A stretch of DNA of 64,000 nt, taken from contig NZ_FNRO01000014.1 of the NCBI RefSeq assembly GCF_900107745.1, positions 1 to 64,000 of the forward strand. Direction: 5' to 3'. Both the position numbers and the translations under genes were made by a program. The DNA comes from Variovorax sp. YR216 (GTDB lineage: Bacteria > Pseudomonadota > Gammaproteobacteria > Burkholderiales > Burkholderiaceae_C). A model generated the notes under the pieces. The model was not told the origin of the DNA and did no database searches. It worked only from the letters and a program-made list of their open reading frames with translations. Position 1 is the first letter of the stretch, and each line of letters starts with the position of its first letter. Positions 45,418 to 53,957 of the stretch are shown one piece after another.

Positions 45418-46464
45418 ATGCAACTGGCGTCCGCACAACTGGCCGCGCACCTTGCCAAGCGGGTGGCGCCGCTCTACGTCATCCACGGCGACGAAGCGCT
45501 GCTCGCGCAGGAGGCGGCCGATGCGATCCGCGGCGCGGCGCGTGCACAGGGCTACACCGAGCGCAGCGCCTACACCGTTTCCGGCGCGCACTTCGACTGG
45601 AGCGCGGTGCTCGCGGCGGGCGGATCGCTGAGCCTCTTCGCCGACCGCCAGATTGTGGAAATCCGCATCCCCTCGGGCAAGCCGGGCAAGGACGGTAGCG
45701 CAGCGCTCCAGCAGATCGCCGAGGCCGCCCAGGGCAACGACAGCACGCTCACGATGGTGATGCTGCCGCGCCTGGACAAGGCGACCCGCACGGGCGCGTG
45801 GTTCGGGGCGCTCGAAGGCAACGGCGTGAGCATCCAGGTCGACACGGTCGAGCGCTCCGCCTTGCCGCAATGGATCGCGCAGCGGCTCGCGCAGCAGGGC
45901 CAGCGCGTGAAGGCCGGCGAGGAGGGCCAGCGCACGTTGCAGTTCTTCGCCGACCGGGTCGAGGGCAACCTGCTCGCGGCGCATCAGGAGATCCAGAAGC
46001 TCGCGCTGCTGCACCCCGAGGGCGAACTGAGCTGGGAGCAGGTCGAGGCCGCGGTGAACAACGTCGCGCGGTACGACGTCTTCAAGCTGTCCGAGGCAGT
46101 GCTGGCGGGCAATCCGCAGCGGGTCGCGCGCATGCTCGACGGCCTGCAGGCGGAAGGCGAAGCCGAGGTGCTCGTGCACTACACGATCGCCGAGGACATC
46201 CGCGCCCTGAAGCGGGTCAAGGATGCAATGGCCGCCGGCCGGCCGCTGCCGATGGCGCTGCGCGAGAACCGGATCTGGGGCCCTCGCGAACGGGCTTTCG
46301 AACGGGTACTGCCCCGGCTCGACGACCGGGCGCTGGCCCGCATGCTGCGCGCGGCGCATGTGGTCGACGGCATCGTCAAGGGCCTGAAGCAGCCCGACTG
46401 GCCGGCCGACGGCTGGCAGGCGCTGCAGCGGTTGGCGCTGATGCTCTGCAGAAGTTGTAGATAA
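45418..46464 (+). CDS. holA: DNA polymerase III subunit delta
   Basis: A 348-residue clamp-loader subunit that opens the sliding clamp. The N-terminal LYVIHGDEALLAQEAADAIR and the VEIRIPSGKPGKDG region are standard for HolA, and the C-terminal collar domain is present. There is no convincing purine-rich ribosome site before the ATG at 45418. The TAA stop is followed by thirteen bases and then a repeat copy. Confidence 0.92.
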   Translation: MQLASAQLAAHLAKRVAPLYVIHGDEALLAQEAADAIRGAARAQGYTERSAYTVSGAHFDWSAVLAAGGSLSLFADRQIVEIRIPSGKPGKDGSAALQQIAEAAQGNDSTLTMVMLPRLDKATRTGAWFGALEGNGVSIQVDTVERSALPQWIAQRLAQQGQRVKAGEEGQRTLQFFADRVEGNLLAAHQEIQKLALLHPEGELSWEQVEAAVNNVARYDVFKLSEAVLAGNPQRVARMLDGLQAEGEAEVLVHYTIAEDIRALKRVKDAMAAGRPLPMALRENRIWGPRERAFERVLPRLDDRALARMLRAAHVVDGIVKGLKQPDWPADGWQALQRLALMLCRSCR

Positions 46465-46477
46465 CCCCCCAACCTCG

Positions 46478-46580
46478 GCCTCACCCCCAGCCTCGCCCAC
46501 TTCGTGTGGCTCTGCACCCCCTTCCAGGGGCAATCCCAGCGGCCCGGCCAAGCCGGTTCCGCGGGATTTCTGGGCTTTGG
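46478..46580 (+). repeat. Dispersed structured intergenic element, copy 8
   Basis: Thirteen bases after the holA stop. Hairpin A is one base short (CCCCCTTCCAGGGG), outer stem B ATCCC with GGGAT, hairpin C CCGGC-caa-GCCGG, tail TTCTGGGCTTTGG. Lies between holA and proA. Confidence 0.9.
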
Positions 46581-46603
46581 CTGTGCCAGATTGGGAGGGG
46601 GGC

Positions 46604-46609
46604 GACAAT
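46604..46609 (+). promoter_or_regulatory. -10-like hexamer nine bases before the proA start
   Basis: GACAAT is nine bases before the first proA ATG, the same hexamer and spacing as at mnmA. Only a G-run lies between. Transcripts would be leaderless or nearly so if this is the -10. Confidence 0.3.
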
Positions 46610-46618
46610 CGGGGGGTT

Positions 46619-47905
46619 ATGAACATGTTCAACGTCTCCGAATACATGCAGACGCTCGGTCTGCAGGCCAAGACGGCGTCGGCCCAGATGGCGCGGGCGG
46701 ATGCGGCCACCAAGAACAAGGCGCTGAAGGCGCTCGCACGCCGCCTGCGCGAGGCCGGCAGCGCCCTGGCTGACGCCAACGCACAGGATCTGGCCCGCGC
46801 CACCGCCGCCGGACTGTCGGCGCCGATGGTCGACCGGCTCAAGCTCACCCCCAAGGTCATCGAAACCGTGGCCCAGGGCTGCGAGCAGCTCGCGGCCATG
46901 CCGGACGTCATCGGCGAAGTCATCGGCATGAAGCAGCAGCCCAGCGGCATCCGGGTCGGCCAGATGCGGGTGCCGATCGGCGTGTTCGGCATGATCTACG
47001 AGAGCCGGCCCAACGTGACGATCGAGGCGGCCAGCCTCGCGATCAAGAGCGGCAATGCAGCCATCCTGCGCGGCGGCTCGGAAGCCATCGAATCGAACAA
47101 GGCGCTCGCCCAGCTCGTGGCGGATTCACTTTCCGAAGCCGGGCTGCCGGCCGCGGCGGTCCAGCTCGTCCAGACGACCGACCGCGAGGCCGTGGGCCAG
47201 CTCATCGCGATGCCTGCCTTCGTGGACGTCATCATTCCGCGCGGCGGCAAGGGGCTGATCGAACGCATCAGCCGCGAAGCCAAGGTGCCGGTCATCAAGC
47301 ACCTCGACGGCAACTGCCACGTCTATGTGGACGATACGGCCGAGCTGGACATGGCGCTGCGCATCGTCGACAACGCCAAGACGCAGAAGTACAGCCCCTG
47401 CAACGCCGCCGAAGGCCTGCTGGTGGCCGCATCGATCGCCGAGACCTTCCTGCCCGAGATCGGTGCGATCTTCGCGGCCAAGGGCGTGGAGATGCGCTGC
47501 GATCCGGCGGCCGGAAGCATCCTGCGCGAAGCGCTGCACGGGACCGGCAAGGTGGTGGATGCCGTCGAGTCGGACTGGTCGGAGGAATACCTCGCCGCGG
47601 TCATCAGCATCAAGGTGGTCGAGGGCGTGGACGAGGCCATTGCGCACATCAACCACTACTCGAGCCATCACACCGATGCGATCGTCACGCGCGACCACAT
47701 GAACGCCCAGCGCTTCCTGCGCGAGGTGGATTCGGCGAGCGTGATGGTCAACGCGAGCACCCGTTTCGCGGACGGGTTCGAGTTCGGGCTCGGCGCTGAA
47801 ATCGGCATCAGTACGGACAAGTTCCACGCGCGTGGGCCGGTCGGCATCGAAGGCCTGACCTCGTTGAAGTACGTCGTCCTCGGTCAGGGCGAGACGAGAA
47901 GCTGA
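46619..47905 (+). CDS. proA: Gamma-glutamyl phosphate reductase
   Basis: A 428-residue enzyme of proline synthesis that reduces glutamyl phosphate with NADPH to the semialdehyde. Start ATG at 46619, with a second ATG two codons on. PIGVFGMIYESRPNVT and KSGNAAILRGGSEA are typical, and the active-site cysteine is in the block QKYSPCNAAEGLLVA. Length is as in E. coli (417). The stop TGA is part of the TGACCCCCAGCC start of a repeat copy. Confidence 0.96.
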   Translation: MNMFNVSEYMQTLGLQAKTASAQMARADAATKNKALKALARRLREAGSALADANAQDLARATAAGLSAPMVDRLKLTPKVIETVAQGCEQLAAMPDVIGEVIGMKQQPSGIRVGQMRVPIGVFGMIYESRPNVTIEAASLAIKSGNAAILRGGSEAIESNKALAQLVADSLSEAGLPAAAVQLVQTTDREAVGQLIAMPAFVDVIIPRGGKGLIERISREAKVPVIKHLDGNCHVYVDDTAELDMALRIVDNAKTQKYSPCNAAEGLLVAASIAETFLPEIGAIFAAKGVEMRCDPAAGSILREALHGTGKVVDAVESDWSEEYLAAVISIKVVEGVDEAIAHINHYSSHHTDAIVTRDHMNAQRFLREVDSASVMVNASTRFADGFEFGLGAEIGISTDKFHARGPVGIEGLTSLKYVVLGQGETRS

Positions 47906-47996
47906 CCCCCAGCCTCGCCCACTGCGTGTGGCTCGGACACCCCCTTGCAGGGGGCAACACCGGTGGCCCGGCGGAGCCGGTTCCACGGTGTTTCCG
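47902..47996 (+). repeat. Dispersed structured intergenic element, copy 9
   Basis: Includes the proA stop codon in its first bases. CAC-TGC-GTG replaces CAC-TTC-GTG, keeping the stem while changing the loop. Hairpin A CCCCCTTGCAGGGGG, outer stem B AACACCG with CGGTGTT, hairpin C CCGGC-gga-GCCGG. Confidence 0.9.
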
Positions 47997-48101
47997 AAAT
48001 AAGAACAATGCGGGGCGGGGCGGCCGCTTGTCATCGGGGCGTTCGACCCCAAAATCTACAATCCGCCTCAGCCCTCGCTACAAATCCAACAAGGCCGCCG
48101 C

Positions 48102-49397
48102 ATGGTCCCGCATCTCGTCACCGCCCTCACCGGCCCGATCAATGAGCTCGAGCAGCGAGTGCTCGACTCCACGCCGGCCATCGAGCGCTGGTTCCGCCTC
48201 GAATGGATGGAGCACACCCCGCCGTTCTACAGCTCGGCGGACATTCGCAATGCGGGCTTCAAGCTGGCGCCGGTCGACACCAATCTCTATCCGCGCGGCT
48301 GGAATCACCTGACGCACGAGATGCTGCCGCTGGCGGTGCAGGCCGCCCAGGCCGCGATCGAGAAGATCTGCCCCGAGGCGCGCAACCTGCTGGTGATCCC
48401 CGAGAACCATTCGCGCAACACCTTCTACCTGGCCAACGTGGCGCAACTGGTGCGCATCTTCCACATGGCCGGGCTGAACGTGCGGGTGGGGTCGATCGAC
48501 CCGGCGATCAAGTCGCCCAAGAAGATCGAACTGCCCAACGGCGACACGGTGTGCCTGGAGCCTGTGGTGCGCAGCAAGCGCCGCCTGGGGCTCAAGCATT
48601 TCGACCCGTGCACCATCCTGCTCAACACCGACCTCTCGGCCGGCGTGCCGGGCATTCTTGAAGAGTTGCACGAGCAGTACCTGCTGCCGCCGCTGCACGC
48701 GGGCTGGCCGATGCGGCGCAAGAGCAACCACCTGCACAGCTATGAAGAAGTCTCCAAGCGCTTCGGCAAGCTGCTGGGCATCGATCCGTGGCTGATCAAT
48801 CCCATGTACGCCAAGGTGGGCGAGGTCAACTTCGCCAACGGCGACGGCGTCGACGTGCTGACCAGCCACGCCGATGCGCTGCTGACCAAGATCCGCCGCA
48901 AGTACAAGGAATACGGCATCAACGAGAAGCCGTTCGTGGTCGTCAAGTCCGACAACGGCCGCAGCGAGATGGGCGTCGTGACCGTGCGCGACGCCAAGGA
49001 AATCGAGGCGCTGGCCCGCAAGCTCAAGCCGCGCGCCGGTACCGCCAGGAGCCCTGCCGAGCGGTGCGAGCTCATCGTGCAGGAAGGCGTGCTCACCAAG
49101 GAGCGGGTGCACGACGGCGTCGCCGAGCCGGTGGTCTACATGATGGACCGCTACGTGGTGGGCGGCTTCTACCGGGTGCATGCCGACCGGAACCCGGACG
49201 AGGACCTCAAGATCCCTGGCGCCAGCTTCGTTCCGCTGGCTTTTTCCGAGAGTGCGCACTTGCCCCAGCCGGGCGCCAAGCCGGGCGCGAGCGCCCCGAA
49301 CCGGTTCTACATGTACGGCGTGATCGGCCGGCTTGCCATGGTCGCCGCCAGCTACGAGCTCGAGGCGACCAACCCGGACGCCGAAATCTACGAATGA
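48102..49397 (+). CDS. gshA: Glutamate--cysteine ligase, betaproteobacterial type
   Basis: A 431-residue enzyme for the first step of glutathione synthesis. It does not resemble the E. coli GshA fold; instead it matches the shorter ligase type found in Acidithiobacillus and Burkholderiales, with MEHTPPFYSSADIRNAGFKLAPVDTNLYPRGWN at the N-terminus and HAGWPMRRKSNHLHSYEEV in the middle. A TACAAT at 48057-48062 may be the promoter -10. gshB is encoded 3.5 kb downstream on the same strand, which supports the assignment. Confidence 0.92.
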   Translation: MVPHLVTALTGPINELEQRVLDSTPAIERWFRLEWMEHTPPFYSSADIRNAGFKLAPVDTNLYPRGWNHLTHEMLPLAVQAAQAAIEKICPEARNLLVIPENHSRNTFYLANVAQLVRIFHMAGLNVRVGSIDPAIKSPKKIELPNGDTVCLEPVVRSKRRLGLKHFDPCTILLNTDLSAGVPGILEELHEQYLLPPLHAGWPMRRKSNHLHSYEEVSKRFGKLLGIDPWLINPMYAKVGEVNFANGDGVDVLTSHADALLTKIRRKYKEYGINEKPFVVVKSDNGRSEMGVVTVRDAKEIEALARKLKPRAGTARSPAERCELIVQEGVLTKERVHDGVAEPVVYMMDRYVVGGFYRVHADRNPDEDLKIPGASFVPLAFSESAHLPQPGAKPGASAPNRFYMYGVIGRLAMVAASYELEATNPDAEIYE

Positions 49398-49549
49398 TTG
49401 GCTCCGCCATCTTGCGGGCCGTGCCGGCGGCGGCAAAATAGCGACCCCATACCAACGCAAACCAACCAGGGCGGAGGCGATGCGGCGGCTGCGAGGCCGG
49501 CGACGCGCCGGATCGTGCCGCACGTTCCAGGGCCCTGTGCATCGTCCCC

Positions 49550-51418
49550 GTGTCCGCCCCTAAATCCCTCTCCCCTGCGTTGATCCTCGCGGCGATCGGC
49601 GTCGTCTATGGCGACATCGGCACCAGCGTCCTGTATGCGGTCAAGGAAGTGTTCGGGCATGGGCACGTGCCTTTCACGATCGAGAACGTCTACGGCATCC
49701 TGTCGATGTTCTTCTGGACGCTCACGATCATCGTCTCGATCAAGTACGTCGTGCTGGTGCTCCGGGCCGACAACGAAGGCGAAGGCGGGCTGGTGGCCAT
49801 GCTCGCGCTGGCTTCGCAGGCGGTGGTCGACAAGCCGCGGCTGCGCCATGTGCTGCTGGTGGTCGGCGTCTTCGGCACCTCGCTTTTCTATGGCGACGGC
49901 GTGATCACACCGGCGATCTCGGTGCTTTCTGCGGTCGAAGGCCTGGAGGTGGTTTCGCCCCAATTCGTGCATTACGTCATTCCGATCACGCTGGTCGTCC
50001 TGTTCTGCCTGTTCGCGCTCCAGAAGCACGGCACCGCCGGCATCGGCCGCTTCTTCGGCCCGATCACGCTGACGTGGTTCCTGGTCATCTCGCTGCTCGG
50101 CGTCTCGCAGATCCTGACGCATCCCGAGATCCTGAAGGCGGTCAGCCCGCATTACGCGCTGCGATTCATCTGGCTCAACCCGGGCACCAGCTTCATCATT
50201 CTTGGCGCCACCGTGTTGTGCGTGACCGGCGCCGAGGCGCTTTACGCCGACCTCGGGCATTTCGGCAAGAGACCGATCCGGGTCGCATGGTTCTCGGTCG
50301 TGATGCCGGCGCTGACGCTCAACTACTTCGGGCAGGGCGCGCTGCTGCTGGAGAACCCCGAGGCGGTGAAGAACCCGTTCTTCATGATGGCGCCTGATTG
50401 GGCACTGCTGCCGCTGGTGTTCCTCGCGACGGCCGCGACGGTGATTGCCTCGCAGGCCCTGATCACCGGCGCGTTCAGCGTGACGCGGCAGGTGATCCAG
50501 CTCGGCTACCTGCCGCGCCTGAACATCGAGCACACCAGCGTGCGCACCGCCGGCCAGATCTACATACCTTTCGTGAACTGGGGCCTGTTCGTCGCGATCG
50601 TGCTTGCGGTGGTGATGTTCCGGTCGTCGAGCAACCTGGCCGCGGCCTACGGCATTGCGGTGACCACCGACATGCTGATCACCACGGTGCTGACCTTCTT
50701 CGTGATCCGCTACGCCTGGAAGTACCCGCTCGCCCTGTGCGTCGCGGCGACCGGTGCGTTCTTCGTGGTCGACTTCATGTTCTTCGCCTCGAACCTGCTG
50801 AAGCTCTTCGAGGGCGGCTGGTTCCCGCTGCTGATCGGCGGCTCGGTCTTCCTGCTCATGCTGACCTGGAAAGAAGGACGGCGCCTCATGGGCGAGGCGC
50901 AACTGGCCGAGGCCATCGACCTGCGCAGCTTCCTGGACTCCGTCTTCGTCAGCCCGCCGGCCCGCGTCGACGGCACCGCGGTCTTCATGACGGCGGAGCC
51001 GGGCGTGGTGCCGAACGCGCTGCTGCACAACCTCAAGCACAACAAGGTGATGCACGACCAGAACCTGTTCGTCACCGTGCGCAATCACGAGGTGCCCTGG
51101 ATCCCCATGGACAAGCGCATCGAGATGGAGCCGCTGGGCCACCACTGCTGGCAGGTCGTGGTGCACTACGGCTTCAAGAACGATGTCGACATCCCACGTG
51201 CGCTCGAGAATGCACGCCTGCGCGGCTGCCAGCTCGAGACTATGACGACCAGCTACTTCCTGTCGCGCGACGTCGTCATCCCGACGCTCGGCAGCGGCAT
51301 GGCGCCCTGGCGCGAGAAGCTCTTCGCTCAGATGCACCACAGCGCGAGCGGCGCGGCGGACTTCCTGGGGCTGCCTAACAACGCGGTGGTGGAACTCGGC
51401 TCAAAAATCGAAATTTAG
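49550..51418 (+). CDS. kup: Low-affinity potassium transporter Kup
   Basis: A 622-residue KUP/HAK transporter. SLSPALILAAIGVVYGDIGTSVLYAVKE carries the N-terminal family motif, FGTSLFYGDGVITPAISVLSAVEGL is the second diagnostic block, and about twelve helices precede a cytoplasmic C-terminal domain (about 460-622). It imports K+ with H+. The start is GTG at 49550 with a weak ribosome site. In many proteobacteria PtsN influences K+ uptake, but any link here is inference. Confidence 0.95.
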   Translation: MSAPKSLSPALILAAIGVVYGDIGTSVLYAVKEVFGHGHVPFTIENVYGILSMFFWTLTIIVSIKYVVLVLRADNEGEGGLVAMLALASQAVVDKPRLRHVLLVVGVFGTSLFYGDGVITPAISVLSAVEGLEVVSPQFVHYVIPITLVVLFCLFALQKHGTAGIGRFFGPITLTWFLVISLLGVSQILTHPEILKAVSPHYALRFIWLNPGTSFIILGATVLCVTGAEALYADLGHFGKRPIRVAWFSVVMPALTLNYFGQGALLLENPEAVKNPFFMMAPDWALLPLVFLATAATVIASQALITGAFSVTRQVIQLGYLPRLNIEHTSVRTAGQIYIPFVNWGLFVAIVLAVVMFRSSSNLAAAYGIAVTTDMLITTVLTFFVIRYAWKYPLALCVAATGAFFVVDFMFFASNLLKLFEGGWFPLLIGGSVFLLMLTWKEGRRLMGEAQLAEAIDLRSFLDSVFVSPPARVDGTAVFMTAEPGVVPNALLHNLKHNKVMHDQNLFVTVRNHEVPWIPMDKRIEMEPLGHHCWQVVVHYGFKNDVDIPRALENARLRGCQLETMTTSYFLSRDVVIPTLGSGMAPWREKLFAQMHHSASGAADFLGLPNNAVVELGSKIEI

Positions 51419-51520
51419 CTCGCCCCCCAGCCTCGCCCACTTCGTGTGGCTCGGGCAGCCCCCCTACCGGGGGGGCAACACCAGAGGCCCGGCGGAGCCG
51501 GTTCCTCGGTGTTCCTGGCA
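51419..51520 (+). repeat. Dispersed structured intergenic element, copy 10
   Basis: Begins directly after the kup stop. Hairpin A is lengthened on both sides (CCCCCC and GGGGGG around TACC), outer stem B AACACC with GGTGTT, hairpin C CCGGC-gga-GCCGG. Confidence 0.9.
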
Positions 51521-51537
51521 GGGGTCCGACACGCCGG

Positions 51538-51543
51538 CACAAT
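51538..51543 (+). promoter_or_regulatory. -10-like hexamer six bases before the benE start
   Basis: CACAAT lies six bases before the benE ATG. The intervening CCGGGG is too close to be a standard ribosome site. Third case with mnmA and proA of a possible leaderless arrangement. Confidence 0.25.
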
Positions 51544-51549
51544 CCGGGG

Positions 51550-52761
51550 ATGCGATTTTTCAAGGATTTGAGTCTGTCGGCGTTCACCGCCGGTTTTGTG
51601 GCGGTGCTCGTGGGCTTCACGAGTTCGGTGGCGATCGTGTTCCAGGCGGCGCAGGCTTTCGGGGCCACGCCGGAGCTGATTTCTTCGTGGATGTGGGCGC
51701 TGGGTCTCGGCATGGGGCTCGCATCGGCGCTGCCTTCCCTGTGGTGGCGCAAGCCTGTGATGATCGCGTGGAGCACACCGGGCGCGGCGGTGCTCGCGGT
51801 TGCGGGCGCGGGCTATTCGATGCACGAGGCGGTGGGCGCCTTCATCGTCTGCGCGCTGCTGATGACGGTCGCGGGCGCCACCGGCTGGTTCGCGCGCGTG
51901 ATGAACCGGATTCCGATGGCGCTGGCTTCGGCGCTGCTGGCCGGCGTGCTGGCGCGCTTCGGCCTGCAGGCTTTCATCGCGGCCCAGACGGCGCTGCCGC
52001 TGGTGCTGTTGATGCTCGGCACCTATCTGGTCGGCAAGCGTGCCCTGCCGCGCTACGCGGTGCCGCTGACCTTGCTGGTGGCGATCGTCTTTGTGGCGGC
52101 ACGCGGCCAACTCGCCTGGAGTGCGGTGCATTTCAGCGTCGCGATGCCGGTGTTCACGATGCCTGTGTTCAGCTGGCAGGCGGTGGTGAGCCTCGCATTG
52201 CCGCTCTTCGTGGTGACCATGGCGTCGCAGAATCTCCCCGGCGTCGCGGCCATCCGCGCGGCGGGCTACGAGCTGCCGGTGTCGAAGCTCATCACGATCA
52301 GCGGGCTGGCCACGCTGGTGCTCGCGCCTTTCGGCGCGTTCGCGCTCAACCTCAGCGCGATCACGGCCGCGATCTGCATGGGCCGCGAGGCCCACGAAGA
52401 TCCGGCGCGCCGCTACACCGCGGCAGTGAGCTGCGGCGCGATCTACGTGGTGATCGGCCTGTTCGGCGCGGCGGTCACGGGGCTGCTGACGGCGTTCCCC
52501 AAGGAACTGGTCGCCGCGATCGCGGGGCTGGCGCTGCTCGGCACCATCGGCAGCGGGCTGGCTGCGGCGGTGCGTGACGAATCGCATCGCGAGGCCGCGC
52601 TCATCACCTTCCTGATCACGCTCTCGGGCGTGACGCTGCTGGGCATCGGCTCCGCCTTCTGGGGCGTGGTGGCGGGCGCTGCCGCGCTGGGCATCCAGCG
52701 GATCGGGCGCAAACCCTTCACCGGCAAGGACATCGCGACTGCCTGCAAGATCCTCAAATGA
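51550..52761 (+). CDS. benE: Benzoate/H+ symporter family protein
   Basis: A 403-residue membrane protein of the BenE family with about twelve helices. SAFTAGFVAVLVGFTSSVAIVFQAAQAFGA and PVMIAWSTPGAAVLA are typical, as is TMASQNLPGVAAIRAAGYELP in the second half. Members take up benzoate in aromatic-degrading bacteria. No aromatic catabolism gene is near, so the substrate is uncertain. The stop TGA overlaps an ATG that starts a frame through the next repeat copy. Confidence 0.9.
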   Translation: MRFFKDLSLSAFTAGFVAVLVGFTSSVAIVFQAAQAFGATPELISSWMWALGLGMGLASALPSLWWRKPVMIAWSTPGAAVLAVAGAGYSMHEAVGAFIVCALLMTVAGATGWFARVMNRIPMALASALLAGVLARFGLQAFIAAQTALPLVLLMLGTYLVGKRALPRYAVPLTLLVAIVFVAARGQLAWSAVHFSVAMPVFTMPVFSWQAVVSLALPLFVVTMASQNLPGVAAIRAAGYELPVSKLITISGLATLVLAPFGAFALNLSAITAAICMGREAHEDPARRYTAAVSCGAIYVVIGLFGAAVTGLLTAFPKELVAAIAGLALLGTIGSGLAAAVRDESHREAALITFLITLSGVTLLGIGSAFWGVVAGAAALGIQRIGRKPFTGKDIATACKILK

Positions 52762-52860
52762 AGCTCACCCCCAGCCTCGCCCACTTCGTGTGGCTCGGAC
52801 ACCCCCTTCCAGGGGGCAACCCCAGCGGCCCGGCCGAGCCGGTTCCACGGGGTTCTTGGT
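52762..52860 (+). repeat. Dispersed structured intergenic element, copy 11
   Basis: Starts at the base after the benE stop. Hairpin A CCCCCTTCCAGGGGG, outer stem B AACCCC with GGGGTT, hairpin C CCGGC-cga-GCCGG. A 52-codon frame beginning at the ATG 52758 runs through it and stops at 52914-52916, one base before the gshB start codon. Confidence 0.9.
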
Positions 52861-52917
52861 TCTACATGTGCCCGTTTCATGCGCCGCTGGCGGCGTGCAA
52901 CCCTATAGACAACTGAC

Positions 52918-53868
52918 ATGCACTTCCTCTTCGTCGCCGATCCGATCGAGCATTTCAAGATCTACAAGGACACCACCTTCTCGATGATGCGGGAGGCCCA
53001 GCGCAGAGGCCATGCAGTCTCGGTGTGCGAGCCGCGCCACATGAGCTGGCAGCGCGGCCGGCCTGTCACGGCCAAGGTGCGGAAGATCACGCTGACCGGT
53101 TCGGCGGACGCGTGGTTCCGCGACGAGGCTGCCGAAGAGCTTGCGCTGCATTCGTTCGACGCGGTGCTGATGCGCAAGGACCCGCCCTTCGACGCCGAAT
53201 ACATCTACGCCACGCACCTGCTCGAGCAGGCCGAGCGCGAAGGTGCCCGCGTGATCAACAAGCCGAGCGCGTTGCGCGACCATCCCGAGAAGCTCGCGAT
53301 CATGGAGTTCTCGGAGTTCACCACGCCCACGCTGGTCACGCGTGATCCGGCCGCGGTGCGCGCCTTTCATGCCGAGCACCAGGACATCATCCTCAAGCCG
53401 CTGGACGGCATGGGCGGCATGGGCATCTTCCGCGTCAAGGCCGACGGGCTGAACCTCGGCTCGATCACCGAGACGCTCAACAAGGACGGCGCGGAAACGA
53501 TCATGGTGCAGCGCTTCGTGCCCGAGATCGTGCAGGGCGACAAACGGGTGCTGGTGATCGGCGGCAAGCCGGTGCCCTACAGCCTGGCGCGCATTCCGCA
53601 GGGTTCGGAGGTGCGCGGCAATCTCGCCGCCGGCGGCAAGGGCGTGGCGCAGCCGCTGACCGAGGACGACCGCCGCATTGCCGAGGCGATCGGTCCGGTG
53701 CTCGCCGAGCGCGGGCTGCTGCTGATCGGGCTCGACGTGATCGGCGGCTCGCTGACCGAGATCAACGTCACCAGCCCGACCTGCTTCCAGGAGATCACCG
53801 AGCAGACCGGCTTCGACGTGCCGTCGATGTTCATCGACGCGCTGGAAGCGGCGGTAAAAAGAGCCTGA
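52918..53868 (+). CDS. gshB: Glutathione synthetase
   Basis: A 316-residue ATP-grasp ligase that adds glycine to gamma-glutamylcysteine. MHFLFVADPIEHFKIYKDTTFSMMREAQRRGH is the normal opening, DPPFDAEYIYATHLLE and LKPLDGMGGMGIFRV are diagnostic, and NVTSPTCFQEI holds metal-binding residues at the C-terminus. Length equals E. coli GshB. A terminator-like hairpin with seven Ts lies after the stop. Confidence 0.96.
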   Translation: MHFLFVADPIEHFKIYKDTTFSMMREAQRRGHAVSVCEPRHMSWQRGRPVTAKVRKITLTGSADAWFRDEAAEELALHSFDAVLMRKDPPFDAEYIYATHLLEQAEREGARVINKPSALRDHPEKLAIMEFSEFTTPTLVTRDPAAVRAFHAEHQDIILKPLDGMGGMGIFRVKADGLNLGSITETLNKDGAETIMVQRFVPEIVQGDKRVLVIGGKPVPYSLARIPQGSEVRGNLAAGGKGVAQPLTEDDRRIAEAIGPVLAERGLLLIGLDVIGGSLTEINVTSPTCFQEITEQTGFDVPSMFIDALEAAVKRA

Positions 53869-53895
53869 CCGCGATCGCCGTAGCTCGCCTCATGC

Positions 53896-53938
53896 CAAGG
53901 CGCCTGCGGAACCGGCTCGGCTGCGGCGTTGTTTTTTT
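53896..53938 (+). terminator. Repeat-like hairpin with T-run after gshB (copy 12, degenerate)
   Basis: On the plus strand CAA-gg-CGCC pairs with GGCG-TTG and is followed by seven Ts at 53932-53938, so it should end gshB transcription. Read on the minus strand it contains GCCGAGCCGGTTCCGC and a CGCC/GGCG outer stem, marking it as a shortened, reverse-oriented relative of the dispersed element. It separates convergent gshB and the amidotransferase gene. Confidence 0.65.
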
Positions 53939-53957
53939 GATCAGTCGGTGGTGCGGG

